Assembly (NCBI GenBank): GCA_013215655.1
Contig: JABSOX010000010.1
Coordinates: forward strand, 1-64,000
Reading direction: 5' to 3'
Length of the DNA: 64,000 bases
Source: Colwellia sp.
GTDB taxonomy: Bacteria; Pseudomonadota; Gammaproteobacteria; Enterobacterales; Alteromonadaceae
Of this stretch, positions 20,903 to 29,670 are shown one piece after another. Position numbers and translations under genes: made by a program. The notes under the pieces were generated by a model that was given only the letters and a program-made list of their open reading frames with translations, had not been told where the DNA came from and did no database searches. Each line of letters begins with the position of its first letter. The stretch's first letter is position 1.

Positions 20903-20951
20903 GTGACATATTATGTCGGGCGGTAGTGTAGAGCGGGTGACATATTATGTC
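20903..20951. promoter_or_regulatory. Twin palindromic operators upstream of the carbonic anhydrase gene
   Basis: Two identical 15-base sequences, GTGACATATTATGTC, lie at 20903-20917 and 20937-20951. The core GACATA-T-TATGTC is a perfect odd palindrome. The repeats are 34 bases apart, about three helical turns. They sit upstream of a poor -35 region on the minus strand, which fits an activator or a cooperative repressor. No regulator gene is adjacent. Confidence 0.6.
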
Positions 20952-21009
20952 AAGCGTCTTTACTAAAACCAATTTGCAAAAAATATTTTTATAGAAGTTA
21001 ATCGCAATT

Positions 21010-21324
21010 TATACCCGTTCCACTTGAAGATGCAGTTTCAGAGTTAAGCTAGGAAGTCAGATCAAGACGCGATACGAAGCTAATGGTTATTCCCTTAACA
21101 AGTTTTGCAACGCTGGACTGGGTTTCTAGCTTAGCTCCCTTCGGGCAAGCCGATAAAGGCTCATCTCCTGCGTTATTGATTTTGGCAATATTCCCACACG
21201 GATGTGGGACATTAGGGCAACGCAGGACGCAGTTGCCGAGAATAACTATTATCTTCAATCAATGCCTTGTACCTGACCCTTTCTCGACTTGCTGAAATCT
21301 GTATCTTCAAGTGGAGCGGGTATA
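21010..21324. mobile_element. MITE-like palindromic element, family 2
   Basis: The 315-base element is bounded by imperfect terminal inverted repeats of about 33 bases, starting TATACCCGTTCCACTTGAAG at 21010 and ending with the complement at 21292-21324 (4 differences). No transposase is encoded. The right half contains, in inverse orientation, a 30-base module (21240-21269) nearly identical to 5687-5716 in the family 1 element. An internal hairpin, CCCACACGGATGTGGG, is also present. Short open frames inside should not be treated as genes. Confidence 0.8.
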
Positions 21325-21363
21325 TAATACTGCAGTTTACTCTTTACTTATTAAGGCGCATTT

Positions 21364-21939
21364 ATGTTCACCATTATTTCTCCAGCACAATTTAAAACCC
21401 TTCCTTGGAAAAACGGCAAAGGTGAAACTATTGAATTAGCCATTAATAAAAATGCTAATTTAGATGATTTTGAATGGCGTATTAGTATGGCCAGTGTTGT
21501 TGAGGATGGTGTGTTTTCAGATTTTTCCGGTTACATGAGAAATTTAATATTGATTGAAGGCAATGGTTTGAATTTACAACATGATCATAATCATATTGAT
21601 AAATTAAGTAAGTTACTTGATGTGGCGACTTTTGATGGTAGCTGTACAACGGTTGGCAATCTTCATGATGGTGCAATTACTGATTTTAATATTATTACTG
21701 CTAAAGCTAAATACCAAACTAAGGTCAGCACTTATCTACAAAAAACAATACAACAAATTAAGCTTACAGACTTATGTTTTGTTTATAGTTTATCTACAGA
21801 TATAACCTTTTCCAGTGACAATAATGCGATTAATGAGGTATTAGCACAGGGGCATCTATTACAGATCAGCCAACATCAAGCTTCGCTGCTAATAGTAGAA
21901 GGTGAACAAATGATCATTGTTGAACTCAATGCGCTTTAA
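21364..21939 (+). CDS. HutD/Ves family protein
   Basis: The 191-residue cupin-fold protein shows the family opening LPWKNGKGETIELAI, then FEWRISMASVVEDGVFSDFSGYMRNLILIEGNG. HutD is usually associated with histidine use and Ves with cold response, but no hut genes are near, so the role is open. AAGGCG lies 7 bases before the ATG. Its promoter region is immediately preceded by the family 2 element, which ends 39 bases before the start codon. Confidence 0.85.
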   Translation: MFTIISPAQFKTLPWKNGKGETIELAINKNANLDDFEWRISMASVVEDGVFSDFSGYMRNLILIEGNGLNLQHDHNHIDKLSKLLDVATFDGSCTTVGNLHDGAITDFNIITAKAKYQTKVSTYLQKTIQQIKLTDLCFVYSLSTDITFSSDNNAINEVLAQGHLLQISQHQASLLIVEGEQMIIVELNAL

Positions 21940-22086
21940 ATTAATAATTGCTCGGTAATTAGACGTTTTAAATCGACCATTCAACGGTTATCTCTGATAA
22001 TTATTTTAAGATAACGTAAAATTTCAAAGTAATACGCTGTAATAAAAGATTAAAATAAAACAGTGTTCTTTTAGAGGGAAAAATAA

Positions 22087-23598
22087 ATGAACAATAAATA
22101 CCTAGCAAGAATACTTGCATTGGTTATTGCTTTTTCGCCATTGGCACAAGCTGAAAATGAACGAAAATTAGCGATTGATGAAAGTAGTACCACTAAACAT
22201 AGCACTAAAGTGAACGGTAAAAAATTTGGCTACACCGCAACCACTGGTACACAGCCGGTATGGAATGAAGAAGGCAATCCTACGGCAAGCTTATTTTATA
22301 CGTATTACCAACGTAGCGATGTAAAAGATCGTAGTTCAAGACCACTGCTTATTTCTTTTAATGGTGGTCCCGGTTCAGCATCTGTTTGGATGCACGTTGC
22401 TTACACGGGACCTCGGGTACTTAATGTTAATAATGAAGGATATCCACTTCAGCCTTACGGCGTTAAAAGAAATGACTATTCAATACTCGATACTGCAGAT
22501 ATTGTTTTTGTTAACCCCGTTAATACGGGATATTCACGTGTTTTAGCTGATAAAGACGGCAAAATGCCTTCTAAAGAAGAACAGAAAAAAATGTTTTTTG
22601 GGGTCAATGCTGATGTTAAATATTTAGCCGATTGGGTTAATACTTTTGTTTCACGTAATAATCGTTGGCAGTCACCCAAATACCTTATTGGTGAAAGTTA
22701 CGGAACAACACGTGTTGCAGGTCTAGCGCTTGAATTACAATCTCGTCAGTGGATGTATTTAAACGGTGTTATTTTGGTTTCACCAACGGATATTGGCATT
22801 AAACGTGATGGACCCGTAAAAGCGGCAAATCGTTTACCTTATTTTGCGGCGGCGGCTTGGTATCACAAAGCGTTAAAAAACGATCTGCAACAAAAAGATT
22901 TAAGTGAAATTTTACCTGAAGTTGAAAAATTCACTATTGAGCAATATATGCCTGCACTTGCTAAAGGTGGCTTTATTTCTAATGAAGAAAAACAGCGTAT
23001 TGCTCAGCAAGTTTCATATTATTCAGGATTATCCAAACAAGAAGTATTGCGTAGTAATTTAGATATTAGTGCATCATATTTTTGGAAAGAGTTATTGCGA
23101 GATCGTGAACAAACTATTGGACGTTTGGACTCTCGTTATTTAGGCATCGACGAAAAAGTAACGGGCTCTCGTCCTGACTATAACGCCGAGCTTACTTCTT
23201 GGTTACATAGCTTTACTCCTGCAATTAATTACTACTTACGTGAAGAGTTAGGCTATAAAACCGATATAAAATACAACATGTTTGGTAATGTGCACCCATG
23301 GGATCGAAGCAACAATCACACGGGTGAAAATTTACGTTTAGCTATGGCGCAAAATCCTTATTTAAATGTCATGGTGCAGTCAGGTTATTATGACGGAGCC
23401 ACCAATTATTTTGATGCTAAATATACGATGTGGCAATTAGACCCAAGCGGAAAAATGAAAGAAAGGCTTTCATTTAAAGGTTACCGTAGTGGTCATATGA
23501 TGTATTTACGTCACGAGGATTTGAAAGCCGCTAATCAGGATATTCGTACTTTTATTAAAGCCACGTTACCCGGAAAGCAGCAAGCAGCAAAATATTAA
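22087..23598 (+). CDS. Secreted S10-family serine carboxypeptidase
   Basis: The 503-residue protein has a signal peptide (cleavage near LAQAEN). The S10 motifs are FNGGPGSASVWMH, GPRVLNVN, NPVNTGYSR, the nucleophile elbow LIGESYGTTR (about residue 200), and the catalytic His region YRSGHMMYLRHEDL near the C-terminus. The catalytic Asp should be in SGYYDGATNYFD. It removes C-terminal residues from peptides in the periplasm or outside the cell. AGAGGGAAAAATAA precedes the ATG. It stands as a single gene. Confidence 0.93.
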   Translation: MNNKYLARILALVIAFSPLAQAENERKLAIDESSTTKHSTKVNGKKFGYTATTGTQPVWNEEGNPTASLFYTYYQRSDVKDRSSRPLLISFNGGPGSASVWMHVAYTGPRVLNVNNEGYPLQPYGVKRNDYSILDTADIVFVNPVNTGYSRVLADKDGKMPSKEEQKKMFFGVNADVKYLADWVNTFVSRNNRWQSPKYLIGESYGTTRVAGLALELQSRQWMYLNGVILVSPTDIGIKRDGPVKAANRLPYFAAAAWYHKALKNDLQQKDLSEILPEVEKFTIEQYMPALAKGGFISNEEKQRIAQQVSYYSGLSKQEVLRSNLDISASYFWKELLRDREQTIGRLDSRYLGIDEKVTGSRPDYNAELTSWLHSFTPAINYYLREELGYKTDIKYNMFGNVHPWDRSNNHTGENLRLAMAQNPYLNVMVQSGYYDGATNYFDAKYTMWQLDPSGKMKERLSFKGYRSGHMMYLRHEDLKAANQDIRTFIKATLPGKQQAAKY

Positions 23599-23646
23599 TC
23601 CATTGAATAATAAAGTTATTTGCACTCGTTCTAGCTACATAATATT

Positions 23647-23663
23647 CAGTTGGAACGGGTATA
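23647..23663. repeat. Solo terminus resembling family 2 MITE end
   Basis: CAGTTGGAACGGGTATA matches the right terminus of the 21010-21324 element (CAAGTGGAGCGGGTATA) at most positions. No partner end is found nearby. It is either an element remnant or chance similarity. Confidence 0.35.
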
Positions 23664-23741
23664 AATATTGAGCAACTTTCTTTACTTACGTTAACAATCA
23701 ATCTATATTAATTTTACAACAGTCCAACATAGTAAATTGTC

Positions 23742-24131
23742 ATGGAAGATAACACCCTCAAGACTAGTATTCTTATTGTCGACGACAGTATCACCGCTTT
23801 ACGTCATATCTCAAACATGATTGTGCCATTAGGGCATAAGATTCACGTCGCTAAAAGTGGCCTACAAGCCTTAAAATTATTAACCTTGATTAATCCATCA
23901 CTCATTCTTATGGACATTGGAATGCCTGAAATGGACGGTTTTGAGTGTTGTGAGCGACTTAAACGAAGTGCTTGCCGGTCCCATATACCGATTATATTTT
24001 TATCGGGTTCTCATGATGATAAAGATCGAGCAAAAGCAATTGGACTAGGTGCCACTGACTATATTACTAAACCTGTTAGCCAAGATGCTTTATTTGCAAA
24101 GCTAGAATATCATATGCCTTGGGCGCAATGA
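23742..24131 (+). CDS. Single-domain response regulator (CheY/PilH-like)
   Basis: The 129-residue protein is a complete receiver domain and nothing else: acidic pocket VDDS (residues 14-15), phospho-acceptor Asp58 in LMDIGMPEMDG, Ser/Thr in FLSGSHDD and Lys in ITKPV. It has no output domain, so it must act through protein contacts, as CheY, PilH or phosphorelay shuttles do. No kinase gene is adjacent. The next gene is a close paralogue in the same direction. Confidence 0.9.
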   Translation: MEDNTLKTSILIVDDSITALRHISNMIVPLGHKIHVAKSGLQALKLLTLINPSLILMDIGMPEMDGFECCERLKRSACRSHIPIIFLSGSHDDKDRAKAIGLGATDYITKPVSQDALFAKLEYHMPWAQ

Positions 24132-24218
24132 TAAATTACGTTTTTATTGCATTGTTCTTTACACTTGATTGTTAGCTATATATATTTAATTTATAACTGA
24201 ATGACGGTGATTTTTTAT

Positions 24219-24605
24219 ATGGAAGACGACAGCTTAACTTCCAGTGTGCTAATTGTTGATGATAGCTCACTAAACATAAGTTATATCTCAAATATCATTG
24301 AACCTATGGGCCATCAAATACATATTGCAAAAAGTGGCCTGCAAGCGTTAAAACTATTAAAAACATTAAGACCTAGTATCATCATTATGGATATCGGTAT
24401 GCCAGAAATGAATGGTTTTGAATGTTATCAACACATCAAAAAATACAAACAACTGGCTAATATTCCTGTTATTTTTGTGACGGGTTCACATGACGAAGCT
24501 GATAAAGCAAAAGCAATCAGCCTTGGTGCAAAAGCTTATTTAACTAAACCTGTTCGTGTCACAACACTAGAAAGCGAATTAGCCCAACATATGCCTTGGG
24601 CATAA
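24219..24605 (+). CDS. Single-domain response regulator, paralogue of the preceding gene
   Basis: The start at 24219 is favoured over 24201. GGTGA lies 8 bases upstream, and the product then begins MEDDSLTSSVLIVDDSS, aligned residue for residue with the neighbour (MEDNTLKTSILIVDDSI). It is 128 residues with Asp58 in IMDIGMPEMNG and LTKPV. The two proteins are highly similar over the whole length, including the terminal HMPWA. A local tandem duplication is the simple explanation. Output partners are unknown. Confidence 0.9.
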   Translation: MEDDSLTSSVLIVDDSSLNISYISNIIEPMGHQIHIAKSGLQALKLLKTLRPSIIIMDIGMPEMNGFECYQHIKKYKQLANIPVIFVTGSHDEADKAKAISLGAKAYLTKPVRVTTLESELAQHMPWA

Positions 24606-24607
24606 AA

Positions 24608-24636
24608 AAGCCGCTATTTTTACTAAATAACGGCTT
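24608..24636 (-). terminator. Terminator between receiver gene and M16 protease gene
   Basis: AAGCCGCTATTT (24608-24619) and AAATAACGGCTT (24625-24636) form a 12-bp stem. The single non-complementary pair is a G-U on the minus strand, where a TTTTTT run follows. It therefore mainly ends the M16 gene transcript, but may also act on the plus strand. Confidence 0.7.
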
Positions 24637-24658
24637 CATTTCTATGTAAACTTAGCTA

Positions 24659-27514
24659 CTAAATTTCATAATCTATAACTTGATAACCTAGTGCTTCTAA
24701 CTGCGGTTTTAAAGTTTTTGCATCGCCGACCACAACCATCAACATTTCTTTTAACTGCAAATGTTTTTTAATTAAAGCATTAATTTCATCAGCCGTTATA
24801 TTTTCTACAATTTTAGCGCGCTCTTTAACAAAGTCAGGTGTTAAGTTGTGCTCCAATATCTGTGCAAGAAAGCCAAGTTTTGCTCGTGGTGTTTCATATT
24901 TTAGCGCATCCTTTTGATTTATAGCTTTACGCATAAAGGCAATTTCTTCTGCTGTAATACCATTTTTTACGTAATTTTCTATTTCTTTAACAAACTCAAT
25001 GATGGATTTATCGGTAACATCGGCACGCACTTCAGCACTTGCCGTGAAACTACCTGATAATTTATCAGCGCTAAAATATGAGTGTGCACCATAGGTATAA
25101 CCCTTATCTTCTCGTAGGTTTAAATTTATACGGCTATTAAAAGCACCACCTAGAGGAAAGTTCATTAAGTACGATTTATAATATTCACCAACGATATCGC
25201 GAACAATTGAGCGTTTACCAATACGAATAGCAGATTGAGCGGCACCCTCTTTATTAACCAAATATATCACGCCAAGTTTACTGTTTGATTTTGGTAGTGT
25301 TAATGCTAAATTTTTGCCTTTACCCTGCCAGTTATTAAAGATAGCGAGTTCAGACAATATCTCTGTTTGTGATAAATTTGATACTGCAATAATTTGGCTA
25401 TCTTGTGGTTTCACTTGTTGATGATAAAAAGCTTTTACATCATTAAGCGTGATATTAGCTAAAGATGTCTCTGAGCCGCCACTTGAAGTGGCAGCAATAT
25501 TATCGGCATGTAATAGCTGTCGATATGCGGTTGATGCAAGGTAACCTGCATCTTTTTTCGCGTTGATGATACCTTGAATAGTATTGTTTTTATTACGATC
25601 AAATTCACTCTGTATAAAGGCAGGTTGCATCAGTTTTTCATTAACTAATAATAGTGTTGCTTTGATGTTTTTAGTTAATGCATTAATGTTAATGGTTAAA
25701 TAGTGGTTCTGTGCGGATATATATACTGAGCTTCCTAGTTTTTGTAATGCCTTACTCATTTCTTCAGCACTGTGATTATTTGTTGATTCGTTTAACATGT
25801 CAGCAAGTAAAGACACCATACCCGCTTTGTTTTTGTCTTCGTAATAATGACCAGCTGGTATTTTTAATAATATTGATGTTGTTGGCGTTTCATTACTTTG
25901 AGTCCCTAAAATTTTAATGCCATTAGTTAGCGTCTTGTTCCACATTTTGGGCACATCAACAGCCTTATTTGCTTGCGCAATGGGCATAATGCTACGGTCA
26001 AAATTATCTTCAGCTTTGCGAACCTGTATATCATCTACAGATGTCTGTGACGATGCTGATACTTGATGCTTTGTTGGTATAAAATTATCTTGAGCAGCAA
26101 TCATATTTAGTTTGCCTTTAGGGACCACACTCATTACAACGGCATGTTTACCCTTAATATATAGTTGATATACACGCATAACATCCGCTTTGGTAACATT
26201 GGCATAGCGCGCAATATCTTGTTCAATATAATTAGGATTGTCTTTAAAGGTTTGATTAGCGGCGAGTTGACTGACTTTACCCGCAACACTTTGTAGACCA
26301 AAAACAAAGCCAGTTTCCATTTGTGCTTTGGCTTTAATCAAATCATCTTCTTCAACACCTCGTTGCTCAAATTCAACTAACGTATTACGGATGATTTTTT
26401 CTATATCAGCTAATGACTTACCTGCCGAAGGGTGTGGTAAGGCAAATAAATTAAACGTACAAGCGAGTTCAGCGCAAGGATGACTTACTGAGGCTTGTAC
26501 AGCCAATTGATTTTTTACTAAGTTTTTATAAAGTAATGAGGTTTTTCCGCCACCTAAAATGCTTGATAATAGATCTAAAGGTGCTTCATCCTCATGGCGA
26601 ACATAAACCGTTGGATAAGACATATAAACTAAAGGTAAATGAACATTATCTTCCATTGAAATATAACGGTCTTGCTCAAGGACTATGGCTGTTTTTGTTG
26701 GCATGGTAACTTCTGGGCCACGAGGAATCGAACCAAAATATTTGTTTACTAGTGCCAAGGTTTGTTTTACATCAAGATCACCACCAATGCTTAAAGTCGC
26801 GTTGTTTGGGCCATACCAGCGTAAAAAGAACGCTTTTAAATCATTAACATTAACGCGATTCAAATCATCCATAAAGCCGATAACCGGCCAAGAATATGGA
26901 TGTCCTGCAGGATACAAAGCTTGTGATACACGTTCGTTTAATTGTCCGTAGGGGCGATTATCAACACTTTGACCACGCTCATTTTTAACGGTTTCACGTT
27001 GTACTTCAAATTTCTCTTGAGTCACGGCATCAATTAAAAAGCCCATACGATCCGCTTCTAACCACAACATTTTTTCTAATTGGTTCGCAGGGACGGTTTG
27101 ATAATAATTGGTTCTATCACTGTTGGTGGTGCCGTTCATGGTGCCACCAGCTTCTGTTACTAGTTTAAAGTGCTGCTCATCGGCAACATGTTCAGATCCT
27201 TGAAACATCATATGTTCAAAGAAATGAGCAAAACCAGACTTCCCTAATTCTTCGCGAGCAGAACCGACATGATAAGTCATGTCTACATGTACTAAAGGGT
27301 CGGAATGATCTTGATGGAGAATGACAGTTAAACCATTCTCAAGGGTATATTTTTGATAGGGAATAGCTGTTTTTCCAACTTGAGCTTCAACTCGTTCAAT
27401 GAATTTTATCCCTGAAATAACGGTCGAAGGAATGCTCTTATTATCCGTTTGTTCTACTGTTTGTTCACATGCGGTTAAGCACGTTAATAACACAGGTATT
27501 AGCCACTTATTCAA
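24659..27514 (-). CDS. M16 (pitrilysin) family zinc protease, lipoprotein
   Basis: The protein has about 951 residues in two M16 halves. The N-terminal half carries the inverse zinc motif HFFEH (HxxEH) and the downstream Glu in NERGQSVDNRPYGQ. The second half from about residue 530 lacks a zinc site but has the typical LRxDKGYTYGAHS segment. I choose a TTG start at 27514. AAGGA lies 8 bases upstream, and the product then starts MNKWLIPVLLTCLTAC, a clean lipoprotein signal with lipobox LTAC. An ATG 18 codons upstream would give an unusually long leader. It likely acts in the periplasm, anchored to a membrane, degrading peptides. Confidence 0.87.
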   Translation of the reverse strand: MNKWLIPVLLTCLTACEQTVEQTDNKSIPSTVISGIKFIERVEAQVGKTAIPYQKYTLENGLTVILHQDHSDPLVHVDMTYHVGSAREELGKSGFAHFFEHMMFQGSEHVADEQHFKLVTEAGGTMNGTTNSDRTNYYQTVPANQLEKMLWLEADRMGFLIDAVTQEKFEVQRETVKNERGQSVDNRPYGQLNERVSQALYPAGHPYSWPVIGFMDDLNRVNVNDLKAFFLRWYGPNNATLSIGGDLDVKQTLALVNKYFGSIPRGPEVTMPTKTAIVLEQDRYISMEDNVHLPLVYMSYPTVYVRHEDEAPLDLLSSILGGGKTSLLYKNLVKNQLAVQASVSHPCAELACTFNLFALPHPSAGKSLADIEKIIRNTLVEFEQRGVEEDDLIKAKAQMETGFVFGLQSVAGKVSQLAANQTFKDNPNYIEQDIARYANVTKADVMRVYQLYIKGKHAVVMSVVPKGKLNMIAAQDNFIPTKHQVSASSQTSVDDIQVRKAEDNFDRSIMPIAQANKAVDVPKMWNKTLTNGIKILGTQSNETPTTSILLKIPAGHYYEDKNKAGMVSLLADMLNESTNNHSAEEMSKALQKLGSSVYISAQNHYLTININALTKNIKATLLLVNEKLMQPAFIQSEFDRNKNNTIQGIINAKKDAGYLASTAYRQLLHADNIAATSSGGSETSLANITLNDVKAFYHQQVKPQDSQIIAVSNLSQTEILSELAIFNNWQGKGKNLALTLPKSNSKLGVIYLVNKEGAAQSAIRIGKRSIVRDIVGEYYKSYLMNFPLGGAFNSRINLNLREDKGYTYGAHSYFSADKLSGSFTASAEVRADVTDKSIIEFVKEIENYVKNGITAEEIAFMRKAINQKDALKYETPRAKLGFLAQILEHNLTPDFVKERAKIVENITADEINALIKKHLQLKEMLMVVVGDAKTLKPQLEALGYQVIDYEI

Positions 27515-27645
27515 TGGAATGTTCCTTATTTTTGTTATTGTAATTTTCAATGTTACATACAATAACAAACTGCCGATTATTGTGGAAAATTTTGTTTAAT
27601 AAAATGTTAATGGAATAGGGGGTGCTTGTGGGAACAATGAACAAA

Positions 27646-27675
27646 AAAGCAGTCTTAGTACCATCAGACTGCTTT
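27646..27675 (-). terminator. Intrinsic terminator after the CCGGCGG peptide gene
   Basis: AAAGCAGTCT (27646-27655) and AGACTGCTTT (27666-27675) form a perfect 10-bp stem with a 10-base loop. T-runs follow on both strands, with six T on the minus strand. It lies 27 bases downstream of the small peptide gene at 27702-27797. Confidence 0.85.
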
Positions 27676-27701
27676 ATTTTTTGTCGTATTAAATAATAAT
27701 A

Positions 27702-27797
27702 TTATTCATCTTCTTTTTTTTCGCTAGTTTCTTCAACTTGATCCTGATCTTTTACAGGCTCATGGTTTTCTCCACCACAACCGCCACAACAACTCAT
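27702..27797 (-). CDS. Tiny Cys/Gly-rich peptide (CCGGCGG motif)
   Basis: A 31-codon frame begins MSCCGGCGGENHE and ends in a highly acidic/basic tail (EETSEKKEDE). GGAGAG lies 4 bases before the ATG, and a strong terminator follows the stop. It resembles the small CCGSCS/CCGSCG-motif proteins annotated in marine gammaproteobacteria, whose function is not established. Three Cys in a Gly-rich head suggest metal binding. Ribosome site, terminator and motif together make it a credible gene despite its size. Confidence 0.7.
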   Translation of the reverse strand: MSCCGGCGGENHEPVKDQDQVEETSEKKEDE

Positions 27798-27875
27798 AAT
27801 GCTCTCCATCTGTTTAAAGTGGATGCATAATAGGTGATGTATAATATTTACTTTTTGATCGGGATCATCAAGGCT

Positions 27876-29291
27876 CTATTTATTACGGCTAAATCTAATA
27901 GGGGGAGTAAAAAATGAAAATAATAATGTAATCGCAAGAATGGAGATTATCATCCATAGTTGGTCAATATAGTTTTCTTGTTTTAATTGGTCGCTAGCCA
28001 TATCATTTTGACGAATAACTTTATCATGATCAGTTTTTTCTACTCTTGCTTGATAAGTTGTTTGTAATTCTTGAAAGGTTTCTGCTCGATCTTTTTCAAT
28101 TTGATTTATTTGATTCTCATGAAACTTCTTAAACCAAATAAAGGCATTTTGATAGTCATGATTATATTCATAAGCGCTAGCCAACATTTGATAGACATCA
28201 TGAAAAAGATTGTTTAGATTTTCTTCTATAATACGGTCGTGCCCGAAGTGTAATGCTTTAATTCCTGCTTCTTGATCTCCCAACATCACTATCGCCATAG
28301 CACTGTTTAAACCACAAACAATGGCCAAATCAATATTTTTAATGTTCTCTGCACTTTCTATACACTGGTTTGCTCTTATTTTTGTTAGTTGATAATTTTT
28401 ATGGCGTAAAAAATAGTCTGATAAATTAGCATATATTGTTGTTATCAACTCTTTGTTTTTTGACTTTAAAGCTAAGTTTTGAGCTAAAATGAATGCTTCA
28501 AGTTCTTCCTCAGGACGGTCTAAATAGCCAAGGATAATGGCTCTATTAATATAGTTTCCGGCAGATAACCTTAAGTTCTTATGAGGTAATGCTTCAACGG
28601 TAGTGATAGCTTTATCACTATATTTAAGTGCAGTAGCATAATCTCTTTTATACAGAAAGAGAGTGACAATATTTACATAGACAGTGGAGATTCTAAATTC
28701 GTCATTATTACGTTCAAAATATTCTAATGCAGCCAAACTATCTGCAATTGCTTGGGCATGGTTGCCAATTTTGCCATGAAGAATTGCACGTGTGGCTGTT
28801 GAAGAAGCAATAACTGAGAGATAGTTCAAGGAAGCCGCTAATTCAATAGATTTGTTGGCATATATCATGGCATTTTTAAAGTCGCCACGGCGTAGGTATA
28901 ATTTTGCACGTCCTTCGTGTGATTTTACGATTGCCCAGTCTTCACTGTACTGCACACCAAGCGAATGTATTTCGATGAGGTGTTTTTCTGCATGAGCAAT
29001 ATTTGATTGATTTTCATAAATAGCGAAATTGGCCAAGTGGATGGCAATTTGTTCAACAAAATTATCATTGTCATAGGATTTTTTTACATAGCTATCGAGT
29101 TTTTCTCTAGCAAGTTTGCTATTAAGGCGAGCAAGTTTAATTATTTCGAATAGATTTTTTCCTCTGGGTAAATCTCCAAGTGTTGCTAAGGGATCAAATT
29201 CAGTTGCCGTTTGCGCTTGTACAATCTGCAATGAATTACAGATAGTTAAAATGATGAAAGTGATTATTATTGTTATTTTTTTTAAGTTCAT
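27876..29291 (-). CDS. TPR-repeat protein with signal peptide and C-terminal membrane helix
   Basis: The 471-residue protein has a signal peptide (ending near VQAQTA). A series of tetratricopeptide-like helices runs over residues 60-400 (for example NAMIYANKSIELAASLNY and TALKYSDKAITTVEALPH). A coiled segment (TYQARVEKTDHDKVIRQND) precedes a single membrane helix (MIISILAITLLFSFF), and the protein ends 10 residues later. This matches the sensor half of TPR-GGDEF or TPR-kinase proteins, but no output domain follows and none is present downstream. It may be a truncated receptor or a genuine membrane adaptor. Confidence 0.8.
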   Translation of the reverse strand: MNLKKITIIITFIILTICNSLQIVQAQTATEFDPLATLGDLPRGKNLFEIIKLARLNSKLAREKLDSYVKKSYDNDNFVEQIAIHLANFAIYENQSNIAHAEKHLIEIHSLGVQYSEDWAIVKSHEGRAKLYLRRGDFKNAMIYANKSIELAASLNYLSVIASSTATRAILHGKIGNHAQAIADSLAALEYFERNNDEFRISTVYVNIVTLFLYKRDYATALKYSDKAITTVEALPHKNLRLSAGNYINRAIILGYLDRPEEELEAFILAQNLALKSKNKELITTIYANLSDYFLRHKNYQLTKIRANQCIESAENIKNIDLAIVCGLNSAMAIVMLGDQEAGIKALHFGHDRIIEENLNNLFHDVYQMLASAYEYNHDYQNAFIWFKKFHENQINQIEKDRAETFQELQTTYQARVEKTDHDKVIRQNDMASDQLKQENYIDQLWMIISILAITLLFSFFTPPIRFSRNK

Positions 29292-29573
29292 TAATGACTC
29301 ATATTAAAGGGTATACATTATCTTGGGGAATTAAATGGTTAATAGGTTTAACATTATCAATAACTATAGTGTATTGAGTGCTGATTTGAAATTTTAAAAT
29401 ATTATCCCCGTTACTAATTAAGATGCGTGTTACAGAGTGCTTGCGTAATACCAATACAAGGCGCACCTTGAGGTTGCTTAGGTATATGTAACAAACTGAT
29501 ATAAAGAGATACGTACTAGTTCTGTAATTTACTTAGGGATAAGGTTATTTTATTACGGAATGAAAGCTACAAA
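29292..29573. other. Intergenic region between TPR gene and the polA-linked RNA gene
   Basis: About 280 bases with no supportable frame on either strand. It holds the upstream region of the TPR gene; no clear operators are seen. Confidence 0.4.
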
Positions 29574-29664
29574 AATAAAAAAGCCGATAACAAACGTTAT
29601 CGGCGTATTAGCTATGAGGAAAGCTAGAATATACAATTATTACAACAAGCGTTCACATAGGAAC
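29574..29664 (-). ncRNA. Candidate small RNA gene downstream of polA
   Basis: On the minus strand a consensus promoter (29671-29699) precedes a segment of about 90 nucleotides. It begins with a GTTC/GAAC hairpin (29651-29664). A second hairpin, TAGCT/AGCTA (29609-29626), has an 8-base loop TTCCTCAT complementary to Shine-Dalgarno sequences. It ends in a terminator, GCCGATAAC-caaa-type loop-GTTATCGGC (29583-29604), followed by a T-rich tail. No frame is coded. Spot 42 RNA lies at the same position after polA in enterics and vibrios, but the visible sequence does not match the enteric Spot 42. It may be a strongly diverged form or a different RNA. Confidence 0.65.
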
Positions 29665-29670
29665 AAATTC

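Noticed and set aside
21049-21295. Open frames of about 70 codons on both strands
   Set aside because: They lie within the family 2 palindromic element and mirror one another because of its symmetry.
29574-29664. Calling the polA-linked RNA Spot 42 (spf)
   Set aside because: Position fits, but no clear resemblance to the known enteric Spot 42 sequence was visible; the name needs a covariance-model match.
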